A DNA stretch of 14,117 nucleotides from a bacterium (GCA_030699515.1 JAUYME010000010.1:1-14117), one strand, 5' to 3'; counted from the first letter of the stretch, positions 1 through 6,188 are shown. Made by a program: numbers and translations. Notes: a model not told the origin generated them from the sequence alone.

Positions 1-168
1 CCATCAAGCACTTTAATTGTTGCCTCATCCGCCAACAAAAACGCTAAAAAAGCCAGCTCCAATCTGAAAAATCTTGATGCTCAGTCCACTGTTGCTTTAA
101 ATATTTACGATCTTCTAAGCCACAAGAACATTTTAATAGAAAAGGAGGCTGTTAGCGAAATCAAATAA
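1..168 (+). CDS. rplD: 50S ribosomal protein L4 (uL4), C-terminal part
   Basis: This is the last 55 codons of an open frame entering from the left edge and ending in TAA at 166-168. The tail contains NLKNLDAQ followed by LNIYDLLSHKNILIEKEAV, which matches the end of bacterial uL4 (the family has a conserved N-[VI]-YDLL near the C-terminus followed by a stretch of the L-V-I-T-K-x-A type). uL4 binds 23S rRNA and lines the peptide exit tunnel, and in many bacteria also represses its own operon. Its position directly before L23 and L2 is the standard S10-operon order and supports the call. The N-terminal part and any S10-operon promoter or leader lie outside the window. Confidence 0.9.
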   Translation, partial: PSSTLIVASSANKNAKKASSNLKNLDAQSTVALNIYDLLSHKNILIEKEAVSEIK

Positions 169-170
169 AA

Positions 171-201
171 TCTATTGTCTAATAATCTAATTGTCTAATC
201 T
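171..201 (+). repeat. Short-period repeat array (8-base unit, TCTAATTG-like) in L4/L23 spacer
   Basis: After the L4 stop the spacer consists of about four units of TCTAATNN (one 7-base and three 8-base units: TCTATTG at 171, then units starting at 178, 186 and 194). It stops 7 bases before the L23 ATG and leaves no Shine-Dalgarno sequence. It is one of several unrelated-unit arrays that occupy spacers of this operon. Confidence 0.75.
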
Positions 202-208
202 CTAGAAA

Positions 209-508
209 ATGTCTAAACTACTTCTAAAAAAACCTTTAATCACAGAAAAATCTGCAACCCTCGGAGCACGGGGGGCTTACGTTTTTATGGTAGATAAAAA
301 TGCAACTAAGCCGGAAATCAAGAAGACAATTCAGCAAGAATACAAGGTAACAGTTACCGGAGTAAATATTTTGAATACAAAACCAAAGACCGTTCATGTT
401 GGTAGAGGCATAGGAACAAAACCGGGATTTAAGAAGGCGATTGTAACCTTAAAGGCCGGTGACAACTTAGACGTATTACCAACAGCCCCAGAAACAAGTA
501 GCAAGTAG
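209..508 (+). CDS. rplW: 50S ribosomal protein L23 (uL23)
   Basis: The product is 99 aa, normal for bacterial uL23. It begins LLLKKPLITEKS, the family hallmark (xxPxxTEKS), followed by YVFMVDKNATKPEIKKTIQQEYKV and VNILNTKPK, the conserved rRNA-binding core, and then a G-rich basic loop (GRGIGTKPGFKKAIVTL). uL23 sits at the exit-tunnel mouth and docks trigger factor and SRP. It follows L4 and precedes L2, as in the S10 operon. The start at 209 is the only ATG that gives the correct N-terminus, and no purine-rich ribosome-binding site precedes it. The last four codons and the TAG stop are written by the AAGTAGC repeat that begins at 496, so the C-terminal SSK is repeat-encoded. Confidence 0.97.
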   Translation: MSKLLLKKPLITEKSATLGARGAYVFMVDKNATKPEIKKTIQQEYKVTVTGVNILNTKPKTVHVGRGIGTKPGFKKAIVTLKAGDNLDVLPTAPETSSK

Positions 509-530
509 CAAGCGAAAAGTAGCAAGCAAA
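496..530 (+). repeat. Heptamer array (AAGTAGC)n across the L23 stop codon
   Basis: There are five consecutive 7-base units: AAGTAGC at 496, 503 and 517, plus the variants AAGCGAA at 510 and AAGCAAA at 524. The array starts inside L23, provides its TAG stop (506-508), and ends 2 bases before the L2 ATG at 533. No other spacer in this window uses this unit. Confidence 0.8.
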
Positions 531-532
531 AT

Positions 533-1378
533 ATGCCAATTAAGAACTACAAACCAACAAGTCCAGGAATGAGATCAAGAACCGGAATTGACTACCGGAA
601 GTCTTTGACTACTTCAAGGCCAAACAAATCTCTTACCAAGAATATCAAAACCAATGTTGGACGAAACAGTTTTGGAAGAATTACCGTGCGGCACAAGGGT
701 GCAGGGCACAAAAAGCTTTACCGTATGGTAGATTTTCAGCTTGAAAAGCTTGGCATTCCGGCAAAGATAGAAACTGTTGAATACGATCCATACAGAAGCG
801 CGTTTATTTCACTTGTTCTTTATGCAGACGGACAGCGCCGTTACATCCTTTCTCCTGAGGGCATTAAGGTGGGCGATCAAATCGTCACTAACGAAAAAGC
901 TCCTCTGAAAAATGGCAACAGACTAAAATTGAAGAACATCCCGATTGGGCAGTTTGTTCACAACGTAGAAATTAGGCCGGGAAGCGGAGGAAAGCTTGCG
1001 CGAAGCGCGGGAAGCCACCTTGAGGTTCTTGGAAGCTCAAACGGAATTACCGATCTTAGGCTTCCATCTAAAGAGCTGCGCCGTGTTAGCGAAGAATGTT
1101 TTGCAAGTATTGGCTCAGTTTCAAATCCGGACTACAATCTTATTTCTTACGGAAAGGCCGGGCGAAGCCGCTGGAAAGGAATTAGGCCAACCGTTAGAGG
1201 AACCGCAATGAACCCGGTAGACCACAAATACGGTGGTGGTGAAGGTGTTCAGCCAAGAGGAACCAAGCGTCCAAAGGATGTTTACGGAAACATTACCGGC
1301 GGAAAGAAAACCAGAAAGAGAAAGAAATGGTCAAACAAATTAATAATGAAACGCAGGCCGGTAAAGCGTGAAAAATAG
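533..1378 (+). CDS. rplB: 50S ribosomal protein L2 (uL2)
   Basis: The product is 281 aa, close to the usual 275. The N-terminal region (IKNYKPTSPGMRSRTG), the RHKGAGHKKLYR segment and the C-terminal GTAMNPVDHKYGGGEG segment identify uL2. The last is the peptidyl-transferase-proximal loop. The His of NPVDH, equivalent to E. coli His229, is kept, while the usual second His (DHPHGGG) is Tyr here (DHKYGGG). uL2 is needed for subunit joining and peptidyl-transferase centre assembly. The gene lies between L23 and S19 in standard order. Only 3 bases separate its TAG from the S19 ATG, so those two genes are probably translationally coupled. No Shine-Dalgarno sequence is visible before the ATG. Confidence 0.98.
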   Translation: MPIKNYKPTSPGMRSRTGIDYRKSLTTSRPNKSLTKNIKTNVGRNSFGRITVRHKGAGHKKLYRMVDFQLEKLGIPAKIETVEYDPYRSAFISLVLYADGQRRYILSPEGIKVGDQIVTNEKAPLKNGNRLKLKNIPIGQFVHNVEIRPGSGGKLARSAGSHLEVLGSSNGITDLRLPSKELRRVSEECFASIGSVSNPDYNLISYGKAGRSRWKGIRPTVRGTAMNPVDHKYGGGEGVQPRGTKRPKDVYGNITGGKKTRKRKKWSNKLIMKRRPVKREK

Positions 1379-1381
1379 TAT

Positions 1382-1711
1382 ATGGCAAGATCAAGCAAAA
1401 AAGGACCATATGTAGAAGAGCGTCTCCTTAAAAAAATTAAGGATATTAAACCTGAAGACAGAAAAGTTATTAAAACTTGGGCGCGTTCATCTGTAATTTC
1501 TCCGGAAATGATTGGCTACACTTTTGGCGTACACAATGGCAAAAACTTCATTGAAGTCATCGTAAAAGAAGAAATGGTAGGGCACAAATTTGGAGAATTT
1601 TCATCAACCAGAAAGTTTGTGAAACACGGCGGTAAGATGCAGAAGCAATTAGAGCAATCAGCTCAGCAGGCCGAAGCGGAAAAGAAAGCCGCAGCAGGAC
1701 CGCCAGCATAA
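1382..1711 (+). CDS. rpsS: 30S ribosomal protein S19 (uS19)
   Basis: The product is 109 aa, about 15-18 longer than typical uS19. It begins ARSSKKGPYVEERLLKKI (family pattern SxKKGPFVdxxLxkK), continues through KTWARSSVISPEMIGYTFGVHNGKNFI, and has the conserved VGHKFGEFSSTRKFVKHGGK. uS19 forms the head of the small subunit with S13 and contacts the A-site finger. The extra C-terminal part (from about residue 92) is rich in Gln, Ala, Glu and Lys and ends GPPA; it looks like a low-complexity tail. The gene starts 3 bases after L2 and is followed by palindrome B1. Confidence 0.97.
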   Translation: MARSSKKGPYVEERLLKKIKDIKPEDRKVIKTWARSSVISPEMIGYTFGVHNGKNFIEVIVKEEMVGHKFGEFSSTRKFVKHGGKMQKQLEQSAQQAEAEKKAAAGPPA

Positions 1712-1722
1712 AGCTAGCTAAA

Positions 1723-1837
1723 GATACCAATATGCAAATTTATACAAATGATACAAATGATACAAATTACTACAAATTCAATCAATCAAGCATTCGTTGC
1801 CATTTGTTGCATTCGCATGCATTAGTAGATTAGTATC
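1723..1837 (+). repeat. Palindromic element B1 (115 bases) in S19/L22 spacer
   Basis: The left part is made of words ending in AAT (GATACCAAT, then TATACAAAT at 1741 and GATACAAAT at 1750 and 1759). The right part is the inverted set (CATTCGTTGC, CATTTGTTGC, ATTAGTATC). The ends GATACCAAT and ATTAGTATC pair with one mismatch. It matches element B2 (7265-7370) along its length but is exactly 9 bases longer, the size of one GATACAAAT unit. It ends 11 bases before the L22 ATG. A long imperfect hairpin is possible in RNA. Confidence 0.8.
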
Positions 1838-1848
1838 ACAAATTACCC

Positions 1849-2427
1849 ATGAAGACGCAAAAAGGAAAATTAAATAATCTGCATATGGCTCCTCGCAAGG
1901 TGCGTCTTATCGCTAACTCGCTTAAGGGCATGCCCGTTTGGAAGGCAGAGGCGGTTCTAATGCACCGCCCCCAAAGAAGCGCAGAACCTTTGCTAAAACT
2001 GCTTCGCTCTACTGTGGCAAACGCAAAAAACAACGCAGGGATGGAAACTGATAAATTGCGAATCCAAAGCATTATGGTAGATGGCGGCCCTGTAATGAAG
2101 CGCTTTATGCCCCGTGCTTTTGGCCGCGCCACCCCTATTTTAAAGAGGATGAGCCACGTTACTCTAGTTTTAGTAGAGGCAGACAAAGTTGCACCGGCAA
2201 AGTTCAATGTAGTTGATACCGCAAAGGAGAAAAGAGAAGCAAAGAAAGCAGCACGCAAACAAGCAGAAAAAGACAGAGAAAAAGGCAAGAAGCCAAAGAA
2301 AGAAGACGATAAAGAGGAGCTTGCCAAAACGCCAAAGAAAGATACACAGAAAGATTTCAAAGGTCCGCAACCTAAGGATAAATCCAAGGGTGTATTTAAG
2401 AAGATGTTTAGGCGCAAGAGCGTTTAG
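1849..2427 (+). CDS. rplV: 50S ribosomal protein L22 (uL22) with long lysine-rich tail
   Basis: The product is 192 aa; the family is usually about 110-120 aa. Residues 1 to about 115 are the normal fold: LNNLHMAPRKVRLIANSLKGM, PLLKLLRSTVANAKNN, and the exit-tunnel beta-hairpin region KRFMPRAFGRATPILKRMSHV. uL22 helps form the narrow part of the peptide exit tunnel and the binding region for macrolides. From about residue 120 the protein becomes an approximately 75-residue tail dominated by Lys, Glu, Asp and Gln (for example KDREKGKKPKKEDDKEEL) and ending KKMFRRKSV. The tail is likely disordered. Its function is unknown; extra rRNA binding is a guess. The gene is downstream of S19 and upstream of S3, as usual. 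Confidence 0.96.
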   Translation: MKTQKGKLNNLHMAPRKVRLIANSLKGMPVWKAEAVLMHRPQRSAEPLLKLLRSTVANAKNNAGMETDKLRIQSIMVDGGPVMKRFMPRAFGRATPILKRMSHVTLVLVEADKVAPAKFNVVDTAKEKREAKKAARKQAEKDREKGKKPKKEDDKEELAKTPKKDTQKDFKGPQPKDKSKGVFKKMFRRKSV

Positions 2428-2436
2428 TCTTTTCTT

Positions 2437-2460
2437 CTATAACCTATAAACTATAACCTA
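2437..2460 (+). repeat. Heptamer array A1, (CTATAAC)3.4, in L22/S3 spacer
   Basis: There are three units of CTATAAC (the second ends in A instead of C) plus a terminal CTA. It ends 5 bases before the S3 ATG. It is one 7-base unit shorter than the arrays at 3167, 5537, 5767, 6189 and 8085. Confidence 0.85.
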
Positions 2461-2465
2461 GATAT

Positions 2466-3161
2466 ATGGCCCAAAAAATTAGACCCGACTCATTGCGCTT
2501 AGGAATAATCAAAGACTGGAAAAGCCGTTGGTTTGGGCGCAAGTCCTACAAATCAAGGCTGGAAGAAGATCTTCTTATCCGCAAACTGGTTGAACAAAAA
2601 ATAAAACAAGCGGGCATTGTATCCGTAGACATAGAAAGAAATGCCAATAATGCTTACAAGATAATTATTAAAGCGGCTCGCCCGGGACTTATTATTGGAC
2701 GCGGAGGACAAGGCATTGAAGAACTTAGCAAGTTTTTGCGCGGCAAGCTTGAAGGCCTGAAGAAAAGCCGGGGCGAAAGCAAGCCACAAATTAATCTTTC
2801 TGTAAACATTGAAGAGCTGAAGCGAACTGAAATTGCAGCGCAAAATGTTGCTCAACAATTAGCCTTTGATATTGAACGCCGACTCCCATTCAGGCGCTCA
2901 ATGAAAAAGATAATTGAAAACTCAATGCAAAACAGGGATGTGCAAGGAATTAAAGTAAGAGTTTCCGGACGTCTGAACGGAGCAGATATTGCCCGTTCTG
3001 AAACTTTGTCAAAAGGAAAGCTTCCGCTCCAGACACTTAGGGCAAATATTGATTACGGACAAGCAACCGCAAACACAACCTATGGCAGCATAGGAATTAA
3101 AGTGTGGGTTTACAAAGGCCTTGTCTTTAGCAAAGAAACCAATAAAAACGAACGCATCTAA
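2466..3161 (+). CDS. rpsC: 30S ribosomal protein S3 (uS3)
   Basis: The product is 231 aa, normal length. It opens with AQKIRPDSLRLGIIKDWKSRWF (family MGQKxxPxxxRLGxxxxWxSxWy) and contains the type-2 KH domain with its GxxG loop in ARPGLIIGRGGQGIEEL. The C-terminal domain includes VRVSGRLNGADIARSE and IDYGQATANTTYGSIGIKVWVYKG, both family hallmarks. uS3 lines the mRNA entry channel and contributes to helicase activity. It sits between L22 and L16 in standard order. The start codon is preceded by array A1 and the bases GATAT rather than by a Shine-Dalgarno sequence. Confidence 0.98.
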   Translation: MAQKIRPDSLRLGIIKDWKSRWFGRKSYKSRLEEDLLIRKLVEQKIKQAGIVSVDIERNANNAYKIIIKAARPGLIIGRGGQGIEELSKFLRGKLEGLKKSRGESKPQINLSVNIEELKRTEIAAQNVAQQLAFDIERRLPFRRSMKKIIENSMQNRDVQGIKVRVSGRLNGADIARSETLSKGKLPLQTLRANIDYGQATANTTYGSIGIKVWVYKGLVFSKETNKNERI

Positions 3162-3166
3162 TCTAG

Positions 3167-3197
3167 CTATAACCCATAAACTATCACCTATAACCTA
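3167..3197 (+). repeat. Heptamer array A2, (CTATAAC)4.4, in S3/L16 spacer
   Basis: This is a 31-base array of four 7-base units of CTATAAC type plus CTA, ending 5 bases before the L16 ATG. Unit 2 ends in A, as in arrays A1, A3, A4 and A5; unit 3 is the variable one. Confidence 0.85.
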
Positions 3198-3202
3198 GGA
3201 AT

Positions 3203-3613
3203 ATGTTAGCACCAAAGAAAGTAAAACACAGAAAATGGAACAAAGGCCGCAGGCGAAATCGCCAGGTGGAGCTTAGGGGTACCACGCTTCTCCATGGCAA
3301 CTTTGGTGTGAAAGCTCAAACAAGCGCCCGCATTAACTCTCGCCAAATTGAAGCGGCTCGGCGTGCAATGACCAACTATCTAAACCGCGAAGGCCGCGTT
3401 TGGATTCGCATTTTCCCGGATAGACCAATTACTAAGAAACCTCCGGAAGTTGGAATGGGTAAAGGAAAGGGCTCTGTAGATCATTATGTTTTTCCCGTAC
3501 GTCCGGGACGCATTATGTTTGAAGTTAGCGGAGTTAATGAAGAAGCGGCACGAGAAGCTTTGCGAAGAGCCAGCCACAAGCTTCCCGTAAAAACCCGAAT
3601 AGTAAGTAAATAA
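3203..3613 (+). CDS. rplP: 50S ribosomal protein L16 (uL16)
   Basis: The product is 136 aa, the normal size. It starts MLAPKKVKHRKWNKGR (family MLxPkrvKyRkxxrGr) and contains FGVKAQTSARINSRQIEAARRAM, then VWIRIFPDRPITKKPPEVGMGKGKGSV, the conserved loop next to the A-site tRNA, and ends with the REALRRASHKLPVKTRIV segment. uL16 contacts the elbow of A-site tRNA and completes late 50S assembly. Its stop TAA at 3611-3613 is also the first TAA of palindrome C1 (the element begins TAAACACC), so the repeat supplies the stop codon here. Confidence 0.98.
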   Translation: MLAPKKVKHRKWNKGRRRNRQVELRGTTLLHGNFGVKAQTSARINSRQIEAARRAMTNYLNREGRVWIRIFPDRPITKKPPEVGMGKGKGSVDHYVFPVRPGRIMFEVSGVNEEAAREALRRASHKLPVKTRIVSK

Positions 3614-3724
3614 ACACCAATACGCCAATGACGCACCAATCATCTAATAAAAGGAAAAAGTATTAACACAACAAATTGCCAAAACACATTCGGCGATTAG
3701 TGGAAAATTAGTGAATTAGTGTTT
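3612..3724 (+). repeat. Palindromic element C1 (113 bases) in L16/L29 spacer
   Basis: Two 37-base arms (3612-3648 and 3688-3724) are imperfect reverse complements, identical at about 25 of 37 positions. They are built from CACCAAT words on the left and ATTAGTG words on the right, with a 39-base middle. The outer ends are AAACAC and GTGTTT. The element begins in the L16 stop codon and ends 4 bases before the L29 ATG. Its ends match copies C2, C3 and C4; the middle differs most. Confidence 0.82.
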
Positions 3725-3728
3725 AATT

Positions 3729-4019
3729 ATGAAGAAGAAAGAACTAGAAAAATTCAAAAACAAGTCAGTGCCACAGCTAAACAAAGAAATAGCTGATTTA
3801 AAGATCAAAGCTTGGGACAGTAAGCAGTCAATTTTTAAAGGCAAGGAAAAGAATGTAAGAAAGGCTTCAGCCTTCCGGAAAGACATTGCTCAATTAGCAA
3901 CCCTCAAAAGCGCAAAGATAAAAGAAGAAATGACTGAATCTTCTCAGGAAAAAAATATCAATAAGCCTGCCAATGGAGGAAAGGCAGGCAAGCTTGCTAA
4001 TAAGCAAGAAACTAAGTAA
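3729..4019 (+). CDS. rpmC: 50S ribosomal protein L29 (uL29)
   Basis: The product is 96 aa against the usual 60-70. The N-terminal about 68 residues form the two-helix core (MKKKELEKFKNKSVPQLNKEIADLKIKAW, then NVRKASAFRKDIAQLATL, which matches the family R-x-x-R-r-x-I-A-r-i-x-T pattern). uL29 lies at the exit tunnel next to L23. The position between L16 and S17 is diagnostic. The last about 27 residues, rich in Asn, Lys, Gly and Gln, are extra and encoded by two consecutive DNA hairpins (3965-4008), so this tail may come from insertion of palindromic DNA. Confidence 0.93.
   Translation: MKKKELEKFKNKSVPQLNKEIADLKIKAWDSKQSIFKGKEKNVRKASAFRKDIAQLATLKSAKIKEEMTESSQEKNINKPANGGKAGKLANKQETK
3965..4008 (+). 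repeat. Two tandem hairpins inside the L29 C-terminal tail
   Basis: GCCTGCC (3965-3971) and GGCAGGC (3983-3989) are perfect complements with an 11-base loop. Three bases later CTTGCT (3993-3998) and AGCAAG (4003-4008) pair around a 4-base loop. Both fall within the non-core tail of L29. They end 11 bases before the stop codon and could act as an mRNA structure before S17. Confidence 0.7.
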
Positions 4020-4047
4020 ACTCGGCTCAATCCATCTATATAGATAT

Positions 4048-4383
4048 ATGGCAAATAATAAACGAAGACTAAAAGGAGAAATAGTGTCTGACAAAATGAA
4101 TTCCAGCGCAGTTGTGGCTGTAGTTAACTTAAAGAAGCACCCCAAATACCAAAAGCATTACAAGGTTACCAGTAGATACACAGCGCACAACGAAAACAAC
4201 GAGTTTAAAACAGGGGACAAAGTAATTATTGAAGAATGCGCGCCAATGTCTAAAACAAAAAAATTCAAAATAGTTGGAAAATTAAACACCAATGCACCAA
4301 TGGATCGCAAATCATCTAATGAAAATGAAAAAGATTCAGACAGCAAAAAGTCGGCTAAAGAGAATTCGGCGATTAGTGAATAA
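4048..4383 (+). CDS. rpsQ: 30S ribosomal protein S17 (uS17) with repeat-encoded tail
   Basis: The product is 111 aa; typical length is about 84. The start at 4048 gives the family N-terminus (ANNKRRLKGEIVSDKMNSS). The OB-fold core continues HPKYQKHYKVTSRYTAHNENN, FKTGDKVIIEECAPMSKTKKFKIVGKL, and should end there. An in-frame start further upstream (3973) would overlap L29 and add nothing S17-like. The last 32 residues, beginning NTNAPMDRKSSNENEK, are encoded by palindrome C2 and are nearly identical to the tail of L15. uS17 is a primary 16S rRNA binder in 30S assembly. A perfect 12-base palindrome, ATCTATATAGAT (4034-4045), lies just before the start. Confidence 0.95.
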   Translation: MANNKRRLKGEIVSDKMNSSAVVAVVNLKKHPKYQKHYKVTSRYTAHNENNEFKTGDKVIIEECAPMSKTKKFKIVGKLNTNAPMDRKSSNENEKDSDSKKSAKENSAISE

Positions 4384-4400
4384 TTAGTGTATTAGTGTTT
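4284..4400 (+). repeat. Palindromic element C2 (117 bases), partly coding the S17 tail
   Basis: The 37-base arms are 4284-4320 and 4364-4400, matching as reverse complements at about 26 of 37 positions, with a 43-base middle. The outer words are AAACACCAAT and ATTAGTGTTT. The element differs from C4 (8537-8653) at only about four positions. It sits so that its first TAA is out of frame; translation runs through to a TAA at 4381-4383, inside the right arm. It ends 6 bases before the L14 ATG. Confidence 0.88.
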
Positions 4401-4406
4401 TTTAAC

Positions 4407-4775
4407 ATGTTACAAAGACAAACCTTAGCAAAAGTTGCAGATAACAGTGGAGCCAAAGTGGTGCGCATCTTTAACCTGCCCGGAGGAACAAGGAAGCGCT
4501 ATGCCAGAATTGGCGACATTGTGATAGCTTCTGTTCAGTCTGCGGAACCGCGCAAGAGCACCAAAAAGAAAGATATCGTTAAATGTGTTGTTGTTCGACA
4601 AAGACAGGCCCTTAGGCGCGCGGATGGATCAACCCTACGCTTTGATGAGAATGCTGTTGTGATTGTTGACGATAAAAAAGAACCAAAGGCAACCCGTATT
4701 TTCGGACCTATTCCAAGAGAAATTAAACAGAAAGGTTTTGAGAAAATATTTTCAATGGCGGAAGAAATCGTATAG
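4407..4775 (+). CDS. rplN: 50S ribosomal protein L14 (uL14)
   Basis: From the ATG at 4407 the product is 122 aa, the family's usual 122-123. It starts MLQRQTLAKVADNSGAKVVRIFNL (family MIQxxTxLxVADNSGAkxvxcI), contains GDIVIASVQSAEP and KKKDIVKCVVVRQRQALRRADGSTLRFDENAVVI, and ends RIFGPIPREIKQKGFEKIFSMAEEIV. uL14 is a subunit-interface protein that contacts 16S helix 14. A GTG at 4395 would add four residues inside the C2 palindrome and is less likely. The gap to L24 is only 4 bases, suggesting coupling. Confidence 0.97.
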   Translation: MLQRQTLAKVADNSGAKVVRIFNLPGGTRKRYARIGDIVIASVQSAEPRKSTKKKDIVKCVVVRQRQALRRADGSTLRFDENAVVIVDDKKEPKATRIFGPIPREIKQKGFEKIFSMAEEIV

Positions 4776-4779
4776 ATAC

Positions 4780-5016
4780 ATGAAGTTAACAAAAGCATTA
4801 AAAAAGGGAGCAACTGTGAAAGTTATTGCCGGAAAAGACAAGGGCAAGACCGGCAAAGTGCTTAGGGTAAACAAAGCCGCTAACAAAGTGCTGGTTGATG
4901 GAATTAATCTTTACAAGAAGCACAGAAAGCCAAGAAAGCAGGGACAAAAGGGAGAAATTATAACAATTCCTCGCCCAATGGATATTTCAAACTTAAGGCT
5001 GGAAAAAGATAAATAA
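4780..5016 (+). CDS. rplX: 50S ribosomal protein L24 (uL24), short form
   Basis: The product is 78 aa from the ATG at 4780; the family is usually about 100-105. The KOW-domain core is present: KKGATVKVIAGKDKGKTGKVLRVNKAANKVLVDGINLYKKHRKPRKQGQKGEIITIPRPMDISNLRL. It ends right after the strand matching xxVSNVxL, so the C-terminal part (normally KxxRVGfkxxxdGkKvRxxKxxG) is missing. uL24 is an early assembly initiator of the 50S subunit that binds 23S domain I. The neighbours L14 (4-base gap) and L5 (2-base gap) are tightly packed and leave no room for a longer frame. Longer upstream in-frame starts would overlap L14 and are rejected. Confidence 0.95.
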   Translation: MKLTKALKKGATVKVIAGKDKGKTGKVLRVNKAANKVLVDGINLYKKHRKPRKQGQKGEIITIPRPMDISNLRLEKDK

Positions 5017-5018
5017 AC

Positions 5019-5519
5019 ATGGTTTCAAAGTACCCATTTAAAAAAGTAGTTGTCAGCACCGGACTAGGCAAAATGAGTCAGCTTGGTGATTTTGACAAAA
5101 CCCTTTATCCTGCAGTGGCGAAGGCTCTTGCTCAAATCACGGGGCAAAAGGTTCAAGATAGGCCCGCCAAGAAATCTGTGGCTGGGTTTAAGCTAAGAGA
5201 AGGTACTATAATTGGTCTTCGCGCAACTCTCAGAAGAGCACGAGCGCATCAATTTCTTAACAAGCTGATAAACATTGTTATCCCTCGTATCAGAGATTTT
5301 CATGGCATTAAACTAAACAACATTGATGAGAATGGCAATCTTAACTTTGGGATTAAAGAACACACGGTATTTCCGGAAATAGTTCTGGAAGACAGCAAAG
5401 TAGATTTCGGCTTGCAAGTTACCCTTGTTCCACAAGAGCCAATGGAAAAAGAAGACGCAATCAAGTTTTATCGAGACCTTGGAATTCCATTAGAAAAAGA
5501 AACCGCCGAAGGTAAATAA
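5019..5519 (+). CDS. rplE: 50S ribosomal protein L5 (uL5), N-terminally short
   Basis: The product is 166 aa against about 179. It has FKKVVVSTGLGK, GQKVQDRPAKKSVAGFKLREGTIIGLRATLRR, and IPRIRDFHGIKLNNIDENGNLNFGIKEHTVFPEI, all strong uL5 signatures. The usual 25-30 N-terminal residues (YKxEVxPxLxxxFxYxNxMxxP) before the first beta strand are missing. The in-frame codon three positions before the ATG is a stop, so no longer start exists. uL5 binds 5S rRNA and P-site tRNA. Its ATG is 2 bases after the L24 stop. The protein extends beyond the usual end with a short Glu/Lys tail. Confidence 0.96.
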   Translation: MVSKYPFKKVVVSTGLGKMSQLGDFDKTLYPAVAKALAQITGQKVQDRPAKKSVAGFKLREGTIIGLRATLRRARAHQFLNKLINIVIPRIRDFHGIKLNNIDENGNLNFGIKEHTVFPEIVLEDSKVDFGLQVTLVPQEPMEKEDAIKFYRDLGIPLEKETAEGK

Positions 5520-5536
5520 CTTTGCAATTTTTTTAT

Positions 5537-5567
5537 CTATAACCTATAAACTATTACCTATAACCTA
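5537..5567 (+). repeat. Heptamer array A3, (CTATAAC)4.4, in L5/S14 spacer
   Basis: This 31-base array has four CTATAAC-type units plus CTA; unit 2 ends in A and unit 3 is CTATTAC. It ends 5 bases before the S14 ATG. It differs from A4 at only two positions. Confidence 0.87.
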
Positions 5568-5572
5568 AACTC

Positions 5573-5758
5573 ATGGCCAAGAAATCAATGATCGCAAAAG
5601 CAAATAGAAAACCCAAGTATTCCAGTCGAATTATTCGCCGCTGTTTTGCCTGTGGCAGAATACATGGTTATATGAGAGACTTCGGCCTTTGTCGTATTTG
5701 TTTCAGAGAAATGGCATCTCGCGGAGAGATCCCGGGAGTTAAGAAAGCCTCATGGTAA
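5573..5758 (+). CDS. rpsN: 30S ribosomal protein S14, zinc-binding type (uS14)
   Basis: The product is 61 aa, the exact size of the short zinc-binding (C+) S14 form; the zinc-free form is about 100 aa. The four metal ligands are visible: C24 and C27 (RRCFACGR) and C40 and C43 (GLCRICFRE). The C-terminal FREMASRGEIPGVKKASW is the family end. uS14 sits in the 30S head and has a role in late assembly. The gene lies between L5 and S8, as in other spc operons. It is flanked on both sides by CTATAAC arrays. Confidence 0.98.
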   Translation: MAKKSMIAKANRKPKYSSRIIRRCFACGRIHGYMRDFGLCRICFREMASRGEIPGVKKASW

Positions 5759-5766
5759 CTTTTGGC

Positions 5767-5797
5767 CTATAACCTATAAACTACCACCTATAACCTA
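5767..5797 (+). repeat. Heptamer array A4, (CTATAAC)4.4, in S14/S8 spacer
   Basis: Four units plus CTA; unit 2 ends in A and unit 3 is CTACCAC. It ends 5 bases before the S8 ATG and fills most of the 44-base spacer. Confidence 0.87.
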
Positions 5798-5802
5798 GTA
5801 AT

Positions 5803-6183
5803 ATGTACACAGATTTATTAGCAAGAATTAAAAACGCGCAAGCCGTAAATAAGCCCAGCCTGAAGGTTCCATTTTCAAACATGGATCTGGATGTGCTTAA
5901 CGTTCTTGCAAAGGAGGGATTTGTTGAAAGCGTTGAAAAGAAAGGAAGAATGCCAAAACGCATCATTGACATTAAATTAAAGTACGAAAATAACCGTCCG
6001 GGAATTGAAGGAAGCAAATTGATTAGTAAGCCATCAAGACGTCTTTATACCGGCTACAAAGATCTTAGACAGGTGCGTCAAGGTTACGGAATTTCAGTAA
6101 TTTCAACACCGGAAGGCATTATGAGCAACAGAGAAGCAAGGAAGAAAAAAGTCGGAGGCCAAATCCTGTTTGAAATCTGGTAG
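5803..6183 (+). CDS. rpsH: 30S ribosomal protein S8 (uS8)
   Basis: The product is 126 aa, close to the typical 130. It begins MYTDLLARIKNAQAVNKPSLKVPFSNMDLDVLNVLAKEGFV (family DpiaDMLtRIRNaxxxxxxxVxxPxSkxkxxIaxiLkxEGyI) with the first Asp-Pro segment trimmed. It ends with GYGISVISTPEGIMSNREARKKKVGGQILFEIW, the conserved GxGxxixSTsxGvmtdxeArxxxvGGexlcxvW motif. uS8 binds the central domain of 16S rRNA and, in E. coli, its own spc mRNA. No comparable mRNA target was recognised here. Both spacers around it carry CTATAAC arrays. Confidence 0.97.
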   Translation: MYTDLLARIKNAQAVNKPSLKVPFSNMDLDVLNVLAKEGFVESVEKKGRMPKRIIDIKLKYENNRPGIEGSKLISKPSRRLYTGYKDLRQVRQGYGISVISTPEGIMSNREARKKKVGGQILFEIW

Positions 6184-6188
6184 TAATT

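Noticed and set aside
1836..2417. A 193-codon open frame on the minus strand opposite L22
   Set aside because: It is the complement of the lysine-rich L22 gene; its Phe/Leu/Ser-rich translation is the expected shadow of A-rich coding sequence and shows no family motif.
3973..4048. Upstream in-frame start for S17 at 3973
   Set aside because: It would overlap the L29 tail and add 25 residues without similarity to S17; ATG 4048 gives the standard N-terminus.
4395..4407. GTG at 4395 as the L14 start
   Set aside because: It lies inside the C2 palindrome and adds MFFN before a normal L14 N-terminus; the ATG at 4407 gives the family length.
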